The position numbers were made by a program, and so were the translations under genes. DNA of 18,892 nt from Candidatus Limnocylindrales bacterium (GTDB lineage: Bacteria > Moduliflexota > Moduliflexia > Moduliflexales > JAUQPW01). This document shows positions 1 through 6,270 of this stretch, in pieces; position 1 is the stretch's first letter, and each line of letters starts with the position of its first letter. The stretch covers positions 1 through 18,892 of the forward strand of contig DATMBG010000049.1 of the NCBI GenBank assembly GCA_035559535.1, given 5' to 3'. The notes below the pieces were generated by a model, which saw only the letters and a program-made list of their open reading frames with translations, had not been told where the DNA came from and did no database searches.

Positions 1-807
1 CCCGCCTACGATACTGGCGGTACCACTCGTTATTTTTCCCGCGGTGACAAGTGCAGGATCTCTTTCAGGATTCACACTAGCAAGCATCAGTGCGCCACCT
101 CCAAAATTCAAGGCGCCAGCGCCTCCAGCAAACCATCGCGCCGATGAACTCATCCCCGCCGCTTCAGGGACTGTGCACAATGCAGATGGCCCTGGTTCTC
201 CCGTCATGATCCATCGTGCTTGTCTGCCAGCCGCTTCTGCTACCTCTCGGGGGAGAGCGCCCGGGTTCGCGGCGCGTATCTGATCTTCGATTTGGGGAAT
301 GAGGAATCGATCGACGAATTTGTGCTCGTTGCCGTATACACTGCCGCCGAACACCGAGTACGTTGTTCCTCCACCGTTGGGATCAACCAGCAGAGTCGTC
401 GCAGGCAATGCGTTGCGAGACTGTAGTGGCGACAAATTCAGATTCATCACCGCCGGGTCCATATTCGTTGCGGCCGCGCTCAGCTCTTTCGTCCAATGCT
501 GTACTTGTGTCCCCGGGGGCATCACGTTCGTAGCTCGATAGGCCCGCCTTGCCTGTGCAGCTGCTGCCGCAAAATCAGTTCCAGGCGCCGCCTCGGGGAT
601 ACCTGCCGCTACCGGGGCCGACGGAGCGGCGGAGCGCAGGAGATTCGCGGATAAGGACAGGCCGCCATTTACGCTGGAGGAGCTGAACGAAGGTGGCGGA
701 AGATATCGTTCTTCCTTCGGTAACGACTGTTGTAACGCCTCTTCACGGGGTGTAGGCGCTGTTGGATCGACGCACGACTGCATGGTGGGATCGCACTGCG
801 TGCCCAT
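1..807 (-). CDS. Polymorphic/Rhs-type toxin-like protein, 3' end beyond the window
   Basis: An uninterrupted frame runs from an ATG at 807 through base 1 (269 codons) and leaves the window, so the C terminus is unseen. An in-frame TAA lies ten codons before the ATG; GTG (810-808) is an alternative start. The product is rich in Ala, Pro, Gly and Ser in its first 110 residues. A more structured part follows with VQHWTKELS, NLSPLQSRN and HKFVDRFLIPQIEDQI, then a Gly/Ala-rich hydrophobic stretch at the visible end. Short charged blocks followed by a Gly-rich hydrophobic segment recall cargo of Rhs/PAAR-type polymorphic toxin systems, but I cannot name a toxin family. The higher GC than the right half suggests different ancestry. 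It could equally be an unrelated secreted protein. Confidence 0.5.
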   Translation of the reverse strand, partial: MGTQCDPTMQSCVDPTAPTPREEALQQSLPKEERYLPPPSFSSSSVNGGLSLSANLLRSAAPSAPVAAGIPEAAPGTDFAAAAAQARRAYRATNVMPPGTQVQHWTKELSAAATNMDPAVMNLNLSPLQSRNALPATTLLVDPNGGGTTYSVFGGSVYGNEHKFVDRFLIPQIEDQIRAANPGALPREVAEAAGRQARWIMTGEPGPSALCTVPEAAGMSSSARWFAGGAGALNFGGGALMLASVNPERDPALVTAGKITSGTASIVGG

Positions 808-880
808 CACGTCAGTGAACAGCAGGGGAATTTACGAGCACGGGAAAAGCCAGTAACCATTCCCCTTCGACTATTTCACA

Positions 881-1069
881 TTAGCTGTCGACGGTGAGAG
901 GACGTCCCTTATAGTGCTCAACTGCGGGGAAGATGCCTTCCCTAGATTTCTCTAACCTCTGAGGATCAGTAACTTCTAAAACATCAAAAGGCAATATGCA
1001 GGCCTGTTTAACCTCCTTAGAATTACCCGAAAAGTATGAACGATAATTTATGAAACCGAGAAGGTATCC
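881..1069 (-). pseudogene. Startless open frame, possible gene remnant
   Basis: A 62-codon open frame lies between in-frame stops (TAA at 1072-1070 and TAA at 883-881). It has no ATG, GTG or TTG near its beginning. The translation looks protein-like, for example ACILPFDVLEVTDPQRLEKS and GIFPAVEHYKGRPL. A good ribosome-binding sequence (AAGGAGG, about 1017-1011) sits inside it with no start codon at a usable distance, as if the start had been lost. I do not recognise the family. Its neighbourhood of damaged genes supports the remnant reading, but chance cannot be excluded for a frame this short. Confidence 0.3.
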
Positions 1070-1088
1070 TTAAAATGGGATCATACTC

Positions 1089-1640
1089 TCAAGAGGCTCT
1101 GTAGATCCTGGTCATTTCTCCATAGCAGGTTTCACAAACTCCGTGCGTCAACATCGGCAGAGAAGTACTTTCGAAAAGCCGCAAATGCCTGACAGCCTCT
1201 TCCACCTCCATCCAGGTACCTTCTACATTAATTTTCTTACACCAACTGCACATCCGCAGGAACTTCTCCGAATAAACTGCCTGAGATTCGAGCAGAGGTT
1301 GATGCTGTCGGTGTTCTATGGCCAACGTCCGTATCCGGAACTCAACCGTGGCTCCCTCAGCAGGAAATATTCGCATCTCCATCAGTCGTCGGCAACTGGG
1401 TGAGTCACACCGAAAACGAAATCCCATCACACGATGATTCCGGATTTGTGTTAAGATGTCATGGTAAAGCTGACATGTGGTAGAGTCAACGATGAAGTCC
1501 CATAACGAGCGATGGAGTATGTTGGCCGATGTGACCTTCCATCCCCCATTAGCCAGGGCAAATCGATCCCACTCCTCGTTTGTGAAAACGATCTCGTCCC
1601 GACTGTTCACCCGATAGATAATGTCTCCGGTACTTTCCAT
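1089..1640 (-). CDS. PAS-like sensory protein with C-terminal CxxC...CxxC tail
   Basis: 183 residues. The first ~110 residues read like a PAS fold: DIIYRVNSRDEIVFTNEEW is the typical PAS opening, followed by a WDFI helix region and strands ending in EFRIRTLAIEHR. The tail carries C131xxC134, and then THGVC169xxC172 after a Glu-rich helix. Such MCSWCKK...HGxCxxCY tails occur at the ends of PAS and response-regulator proteins and could bind a metal; C78 and C83 are two further cysteines. No kinase, cyclase or DNA-binding output domain is present, so it is probably a stand-alone sensor or adaptor. The AGGAG before ATG 1640 is very close to it (about 2-3 bases), so a slightly different start is possible. 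The frame is intact, unlike several neighbours. Confidence 0.7.
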   Translation of the reverse strand: MESTGDIIYRVNSRDEIVFTNEEWDRFALANGGWKVTSANILHRSLWDFIVDSTTCQLYHDILTQIRNHRVMGFRFRCDSPSCRRLMEMRIFPAEGATVEFRIRTLAIEHRQHQPLLESQAVYSEKFLRMCSWCKKINVEGTWMEVEEAVRHLRLFESTSLPMLTHGVCETCYGEMTRIYRAS

Positions 1641-1802
1641 ATCTCCTTGCTGACCTTTATTTCCTGGGATTAGGTAGGGACTTTATGGTTCCTTTCCTCC
1701 CTAAGAACGGCTCGTGAAAATTTGCCTTCAAGGTTTTACCACCCTTGCTCCTTAGCTGTAGGGTTGTGTAGGATCATTTGGGTATGATAACGTCAACTAC
1801 CT

Positions 1803-2018
1803 CTAACCATGCCGGGCCGCCAGGAATTCCCTCTGTAATCGCTCAACCGCTGACGCTCCAATTGTAGGACGAACCAGGAAGTAGCTCTCCTTGTCTTTAA
1901 GCGGCCAATCAGAGTAGGGTACCTCCTCCCGGTAATAAAAATATTCCCAAAGAATCGCCTTCCAGCTTATGCAGCGGACAAGCATCACGTGGCATTCTGT
2001 CCCGTTCATCGTGTCCAT
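1803..2018 (-). CDS. Small hypothetical protein (71 aa)
   Basis: An intact short frame from ATG 2018 (or ATG 2009) to TAG at 1805-1803. The middle and end look protein-like (YFYYREEVPYSDWPLKDKES, then RPTIGASAVERLQREF). No ribosome-binding sequence is visible before either ATG. No family is recognised. Given the damaged genes on both sides it may be the tail of a longer gene that lost its front. No membrane segment or signal peptide is seen. Confidence 0.35.
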   Translation of the reverse strand: MDTMNGTECHVMLVRCISWKAILWEYFYYREEVPYSDWPLKDKESYFLVRPTIGASAVERLQREFLAARHG

Positions 2019-2116
2019 AGATCAAGTAGCAAGGCTCGCAATTGAGCAAGATTCCCTCAGTATAAAATAATAGTTTAATTACTTACACCTCTGTTGTCCA
2101 TATTTAGTTCCTTTGT

Positions 2117-2674
2117 CTATGGACGAGGTACCTCATACCATAGCGTTACCAGCGGATCGCCATCCCGAGCTGTAACCGATATTAACCGTAGGGGAGGGGT
2201 TGTGATCGGGCGTGGCAGGAGAGGTGCCCCATTGTCCAGGGTCACGGAAACGATGGTAACAATCATCTCGTCGAGTAGACCGTGATCGTAGAACTGGCCG
2301 ACCAACGCCCCACCACCGACAAGCCATATGTTCTTATCACTTGCCCCTGTGATCATCTGCCAGTGCACTGGCCTCACGTCCCCACGGGCGAATTCAATGT
2401 TGGCACCGTGAATTGTGGGAAGTGTACAGGAAGTTAAGACCCAGACCGGTTGTTCGTAAGGCCAGGGCTTTGGTTGTTGAGAATTGGGTTGGATATGATG
2501 ATCCTGGATCCATCAGTAGGTGGTTGCTCCCATGGCAATCGCACCCACTTTGCAGATAAAGGCTTGATAGTCGGACCCTGTTCCTTCACCGAACTGCAAT
2601 AACCAGTCGAGGGAATTCTATGGGTTCGAGATAAACCCATCCAGACTGGAGGCAACATAATATTGAGTTTTCAC
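2117..2674 (-). pseudogene. Dihydrofolate reductase family (RibD C-terminal type) gene broken by two in-frame stops
   Basis: Read as one frame from GTG 2674 to the stop at 2117 this is 186 codons, a normal length for the single-domain RibD_C/DHFR-like family. It keeps the family's landmarks along the whole length: YYVASSLDGFIS at the N terminus, NSLDWLLQFGE, VGAIAMGATTY, WVLTS, FARGDVRPVH, KNIWLVGGGALVGQF and GLLDEMIVTI followed by GAPLLPR. Two codons are stops: TAG at 2620-2618 (between FISNP and NSLDW) and TGA at 2515-2513 (after GATTY). A ribosome-binding sequence (AGGAGAG) stands about 8 bases before the GTG. No frameshift is needed, so the gene seems recently inactivated. Intact relatives are NADPH-dependent reductases of uncertain substrate. 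Confidence 0.87.
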
Positions 2675-2972
2675 GATCAAATCTCTCCTAAATGTGCTAA
2701 CGCCTTACGTAACCGGGGCATATAGACCTTTTAAATTACCTGTTCAATTTCTAGTTACCTGAATAATTTACTATCCTCCAACCTTTTTGCCAAAGTATGG
2801 GGACGATGATCTGGATATTTAGCTTGTCGGTGTACGACTTGCATTCTCGTATTCCTACGTCTTATTTCACAAACATAGCACTTGATCTCTTCCTTCTGGC
2901 ACAATGCCCAGGTTCAACAACCACACTTTACATAGTTTGTTGCAACGTTTGGTTAGGTAGCCGACACCTTGT

Positions 2973-3286
2973 TTACATAAGTTCCGGTTGGGGGTCAGCG
3001 CCGGAGGCATCAAGGAAAAATGTGATGACTTCCTCATAAGGAGATGTACCTATGTTCACTGCGCAATGACAGCATGGTCCGGCTTGTCCCAGTCCGTCAT
3101 GCTAGAATAGACCGGAACCAGGGTGTGCTCATCGGTATCCTGAAACTCGATGCGGAGTTGTTCACCGCGCACGGCGACCGTAAAGCGATTGCAGGAGTCC
3201 GTGCACCACGGCATCGCCTCACCGGGTTCAAGGGGGAGCCTACGAATCGTAAGATCATCTCGTTTCGTGATGATTTCCGTTCGCAT
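2973..3286 (-). pseudogene. Small cupin-type protein, frameshifted
   Basis: The frame from ATG 3286 gives MRTEII, LTIRRLPLEPGEAMPW, RFTVAVRGEQLRIEF and DWDKP, which reads like a ~104-residue single-domain cupin. It breaks near 3060-3078 and would stop at 3056. The rest continues in another frame as AVNIGTSPYEEVITFFLDA and ADPQPELM, ending at TAA 2975-2973. The span is 314 bases, one short of 105 codons, so one lost base explains the break. Residues around the break (P-C-C-H-C) look like an original P-R-V-H-R with CGN-to-TGN changes; this is inference. A typical metal-binding His of the cupin core also appears replaced (PWCTDSC where PWHTDSC would be expected from memory of the family). Confidence 0.75.
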
Positions 3287-3908
3287 TTTGTGCCCTTTTT
3301 ACCTCTGGGCAGACTGGTACCTCCACTAGTTTGGGAAGCGGGTGACACGGTGGGTTCACACAACAGGGAGGGTAAGCAGAGGCATCAGCTAAGCACTTAT
3401 CTTCTTGCAAGGTTCTAACTACGAGTAAGATTGCTTGCTTTATACAAGCTCGAACTAAGCCAGCTGTACCAACTATACATAGGAGACCAACGACCAACAT
3501 GAGATAACGAGGTTAGCTTTCAAAAACCAAATGAATCGGAATCATGTAAAGGAACGGAAAGCTCAGTAAAACATATTTAACGCTCTTCGGCCAAATCAGG
3601 TGGTGTCGAAGCAGACTTATCGCGGCTAGAATCTACTGGATAACCCAGCAGACATTACTAATCTGAATTAATATACTTATTCTGAATCAGACAATAAAAT
3701 CACAATAAAATAATGATGAAGGTAAGCAATATTACAGCAAGAAACCATAATATTTGTGGTTTCATTAAGGCTAAGATTCCTAATAAAATACCTGACGCAG
3801 ACGCACGAGAAAATACTAAACATTCAAGACCATGCCTCGTGCGCGCGTCTGGTTGTATCCTATTAGGAAACAATTAATAAGGGATATCCTTTATCTTATC
3901 GAAATCGA
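3287..3908. other. Long stretch without a convincing gene
   Basis: No recognisable gene. From about 3640 it becomes AT-rich. A minus-strand frame, 3873-3700 (TTG start, 57 codons), encodes a hydrophobic tail (ILLGILALMKPQILWFLAVI), but it has no clear ribosome-binding site and could be chance or a fragment of a membrane protein. An imperfect inverted repeat, CAGACGCACGAG at 3798-3809 against CTCGTGCGCGCGTCTG at 3836-3851, would form a hairpin with a four-base bulge and a 26-base loop; its role is unknown. Confidence 0.4.
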
Positions 3909-4244
3909 TCAGCCTGCTTTTTTCATTTCGATATCCCCATCTTTAGTAACGGAAACTTGAATGTCTCCTCCAACACCCTTATCAGAGCCGTCTAGGAAAA
4001 TGATCTCATTGGAGTTACCCTCCCATTGACCATGAATCTTCCAATCAACATCCCATATGTGACACATGCCTTTGATAGTGCAGAGGATAAGGGGAAGATC
4101 TTTATGCCAAGAAATCCAAAGTCCAGGTTTGGTATTTTCAGTGTGCTTTGCTTTAATCCAAAAGCTATTTCCGATGTTCTCTGAATTGAAGACGATGATC
4201 GAATGGTCAGATTCATTCCTGAAAGTTTTAATGTTAGTAGGCAT
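3909..4244 (-). CDS. Hypothetical protein (111 aa), likely expressed
   Basis: An intact frame with a strong ribosome-binding sequence (TAGGAGGT, about 5 bases before ATG 4244), which makes it one of the better-supported genes in the left region. The product is soluble-looking, with no signal peptide or membrane segment. It is rich in Trp, Ile, Asn and Gly and probably mostly beta strand (SIIVFNSENIGNSFWIKAK, GLWISW, HIWDVDWKIHGQWEG, GDIQVSVTKDGDIEM). I do not recognise the family. The alternating pattern resembles small beta-sandwich or lectin-like folds, but that is only an impression. It stands alone, with almost 500 empty bases upstream. Confidence 0.6.
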   Translation of the reverse strand: MPTNIKTFRNESDHSIIVFNSENIGNSFWIKAKHTENTKPGLWISWHKDLPLILCTIKGMCHIWDVDWKIHGQWEGNSNEIIFLDGSDKGVGGDIQVSVTKDGDIEMKKAG

Positions 4245-4733
4245 ATTAACCTCCTAAAAAAGTTGTTTATCTCATTGGTCAAAGTTCTAAGCTATCCAGA
4301 TGGGTACTAAGGTGGTGTTGGTATCATATCTCACCCCCCTTCCTCCGAGCATGAACCTAACGGCGTGATAATTATCTGGAGTGCGAACTGTATTACTTTA
4401 TTTGGGCAACAACTGGCCTATGCTTTGTTAGTCTAGTTCGGAGTACTTTAAGTTTCTGAAGCCAGATTGGCTACGAATGGTTCGAGTATTTTGTGGGTCC
4501 CGCCTCATGCTGACTAATCCAAAGACTTTGTCCTTAGACGGCATTTAGCTGGCTAATTTTTTTAGTTTACCCTATACCTCTTTCCAGGGGGAATAAAGCA
4601 AAAATAAGTCCTACCCCTAATCTTATCACTGGATAAGGCTATCTAGAAATATTGGGGGCTGATTCTACTTAAGGGAAGGCTACTTGTCAAGTAAAAATTG
4701 CGAGATCAGCTAAGATCCCTGGGATCAAACCCT
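4245..4733. other. Gap without a recognised gene
   Basis: AT-rich, with stop codons in all frames at short intervals. Apart from the ribosome-binding site of the gene to its left (about 4249-4256), I see no gene, RNA gene, repeat or terminator. The 13 bases GGGGGCTGATTCT near 4656-4668 resemble a tmRNA 5' end but nothing after them does. Confidence 0.4.
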
Positions 4734-5450
4734 TCAACCGATCAGGGATAGCCAGGGCTGCCAACCGCTACACCAACTCACAGCACCGATCAATGCCGCA
4801 CGATCCTCCATTGTGTCGGTACTCCGGCATTCCCAATGGAATGAGCGGGTATACTGACCTATGTGTTCGGTGATGTATTGAACGAGCGTCGGGTGCTCCC
4901 TAAGCTTTGCCGTACCGAGGATGAGCTCCTCGTGCAGATGGACTCGACAGCGTGGACGTGTTTCATCTTGGGCGCAACGTCCACAAACACTCTTACGCCA
5001 ATAGAAACTTGTCGTTTCAGCGAAAGCTCGTATCTCGGTAAGGTCTCTGCCTTGCTCGAACATTTCGCGGGAGGCCATACCACGAGAAGTTGAGCTATAA
5101 CCTAACTCACACATAAGGCACGGTCCGGTATTCCGGAGGCGGTAGACAACCCGAATTTCTTGCAGCGGTCCATGGAGGTTGAAGGCAGCAAGCGCACGCT
5201 CCGTCAAATCCTCATAGAGAAGAGTAGGCCCTTGCAGGTAACCGTGGCGAAACGCCGCATCTACCGACAGGAAGGTAAAGATGTGCCGCTGGCACATCCC
5301 CCAGGCTCGACACAACCGCGCCCGCGTATCGGGGACCATGATACTCCCCTGTATAAAGAACCAGAGGAAGTGAACCTCCCCAGGGGAGGGTCGTAGATCC
5401 TCCAGCCGAGACGGCGAACTACCTAAAATGGCACGCGGAGAGATGTCCAT
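4734..5450 (-). CDS. Cys-rich conserved-looking hypothetical protein, DUF6062-like (238 aa)
   Basis: An intact 238-residue frame. It resembles the DUF6062 type of bacterial protein. An FLWFFIQ helix is followed by TRARLCRAWGMCQRHIFTFL, which fits the family pattern of a helix ending in a G-x-C-x-x-H motif (C53, H56). A second helix has PTLLYEDLTERALAAF. Further pairs are C111xxC114 and C156xxC159, with C168, H171 and H173 near, so one or more metal sites are plausible. The usual N-terminal CxxC of that family is missing: the first 25 residues look unrelated and the gene begins right where a P-type ATPase fragment ends, so its 5' end may have been replaced. Ribosome binding before ATG 5450 is weak. 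The function of the family is unknown to me. Confidence 0.55.
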   Translation of the reverse strand: MDISPRAILGSSPSRLEDLRPSPGEVHFLWFFIQGSIMVPDTRARLCRAWGMCQRHIFTFLSVDAAFRHGYLQGPTLLYEDLTERALAAFNLHGPLQEIRVVYRLRNTGPCLMCELGYSSTSRGMASREMFEQGRDLTEIRAFAETTSFYWRKSVCGRCAQDETRPRCRVHLHEELILGTAKLREHPTLVQYITEHIGQYTRSFHWECRSTDTMEDRAALIGAVSWCSGWQPWLSLIG

Positions 5451-5478
5451 TTTTATTTTCCAGCTTGGGCTCGATTTC

Positions 5479-5739
5479 TATACATTTGCGTTCGGAACTG
5501 AAGGGAATTTCTTCCAGCCGCGGATACCTGAGTTCTAAATCGGCTAAGGTCCATTCCCCCTTTTCAGCAGCCACGACTAGGGCTCCTTCTGTGGGATCTC
5601 CTTCAATGTCCCAACCCTCTTCTCACTGGACCAGATGGGCGTTATTACAAAGCCCGGCAATGAGTAGGAGCCGTTTAAGATGGGGATCCGGAGGGGAAAA
5701 ACTCTTTTGATTCCACCGGAATTCCCCTTGAGGCTCTTA
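5479..5739 (-). pseudogene. Fragment of a cation-transporting P-type ATPase (nucleotide-binding domain)
   Basis: One minus-strand frame reads EPQGEF, then DPHLKRLLLIAGLCNNAHL, IEGDPTEGALVVAAEKGEW and RYPRLEEIPFSSERK. GDPTEGAL and the following PF-S-ERK are signature elements of the N-domain of P2-type (Ca2+-like) ATPases, as is the CNNA segment before them. The frame carries a TGA at 5625-5623 (just after AHLVQ) and a TAA at 5739-5737, where a Tyr codon would fit a GYEPQG motif. About 85 codons of a gene normally around 900 codons long remain; the P-loop DKTGT and membrane helices are absent. Similarity stops sharply after ERK, near 5479, beside the next gene's start. This is a dead remnant. 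Confidence 0.77.
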
Positions 5740-5779
5740 CCCCTTTACACGTTCTTAAGTTAACCATCTTACTCCTAAC

Positions 5780-5841
5780 CCTCCCTCGTCTTACAAGGAA
5801 CTTTGACTGCAACGTTCCTTCCCCTGCCGGGGCGAGGGAGG
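5780..5841. repeat. Nested inverted repeat (branched hairpin)
   Basis: An outer stem CCTCCCTCG (5780-5788) pairs perfectly with CGAGGGAGG (5833-5841). Inside it AAGGAAC (5795-5801) pairs with GTTCCTT (5814-5820), and CCCC TGCC GGGG (5821-5832) forms a third small hairpin. The result is a compact three-stem structure just after the 3' end of pup on the minus strand. No U-run follows in either direction, so it is not a simple intrinsic terminator; it may protect the 3' end or be a small mobile repeat. Confidence 0.55.
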
Positions 5842-5855
5842 ATCAGACTTTCTGT

Positions 5856-6125
5856 TTATTCGCCTCCCCGCTGGGTAAAGTTTTTTACGAACTCCTCTGC
5901 ATTTTGCTCCAAAACCTCATCGATTTGATCCATGAGATCTTCCAGATTTTTCTTGATTTCCTTTCCCTTTTCCGATACGTTTCCACCGGATCTTTCTTCC
6001 TTTTCCTTTTGGGGTTCTGTGGGCCTGACAACCCTTTTCTGCTGGTCCACGGTGGCATAGGAAATTCCCAAAAGTAAATGGGCCTCGGTTTGAAGGGAAT
6101 CGTGAAATAAATGTTTGAATATCAT
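5856..6125 (-). CDS. pup: Prokaryotic ubiquitin-like protein Pup, ending in Gly-Gly-Glu
   Basis: The C-terminal half is a canonical Pup: a charged, disordered Lys/Glu-rich middle, then DLMDQIDEVLEQNAEEFVKN and FTQRGGE. Pup is joined by the ligase PafA to lysines of target proteins through its C-terminal Glu and delivers them to the Mpa/ARC-proteasome. Here the last codon already encodes Glu (GAA before TAA), so no deamidation by Dop would be needed to make it ligation-ready. From ATG 6125 the product is 89 residues; this start has a strong ribosome-binding sequence (AAGGAGGT, about 9 bases away). Pups are usually 60-70 residues, which would fit GTG 6050 (64 residues), but no such sequence stands before it. 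An N-terminal extension of ~25 residues is therefore likely but unproven. No mpa, dop, pafA or proteasome gene is in the window. Confidence 0.9.
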   Translation of the reverse strand: MIFKHLFHDSLQTEAHLLLGISYATVDQQKRVVRPTEPQKEKEERSGGNVSEKGKEIKKNLEDLMDQIDEVLEQNAEEFVKNFTQRGGE

Positions 6126-6166
6126 CTTAACTTACCTCCTTTCGCCCTTTGAGCCATCTTTGGCAG

Positions 6167-6186
6167 GGGCACGTTGCCACGTGCCC
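6167..6186. promoter_or_regulatory. Perfect 8-bp hairpin in the MFS-pup gap
   Basis: GGGCACGT (6167-6174), loop TGCC, ACGTGCCC (6179-6186). On the minus strand it lies between the MFS stop and the pup ribosome-binding site and is not followed by a U-run. It is therefore a leader hairpin, processing site or weak factor-assisted attenuator rather than an intrinsic terminator. It could set the pup level relative to the upstream operon. Confidence 0.5.
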
Positions 6187-6270
6187 TTACTATTTTCTCG
6201 CTTTCCTTACGGCTAAAAGGGTCTTGTAAAGCCGGATAAATCCTGCTCTGATTCCAGGTTGTACAAGACA

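Noticed and set aside
2117-2674. Stop-codon recoding (selenocysteine or reassigned TAG) in the DHFR-family gene
   Set aside because: Two different stops occur at non-catalytic positions, no recoding element is evident, and other genes in the window end in TGA and TAG.
2755-2913. 52-codon minus-strand frame with two CxxC-like cysteines
   Set aside because: It has no start codon near its beginning and no recognisable family; it is within what chance can produce.
2697-2960. Integron attC sites suggested by GTTAGGT and GTTCAAC near small genes
   Set aside because: Spacing is too short and the arms do not pair; no integrase is present. ACCTAAC near 4351 likewise has no partner.
3044-3418. 124-codon plus-strand frame
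   Set aside because: It is the complement of the cupin pseudogene and shows no protein-like motif.
4656-4680. Possible tmRNA 5' end (GGGGGCTGATTCT)
   Set aside because: The conserved GGATTCGAC that should follow is absent and no tRNA-like 3' half is seen.
5465-5710. 81-codon plus-strand frame
   Set aside because: It is the complement of the P-type ATPase fragment and is Ser-rich without motifs.
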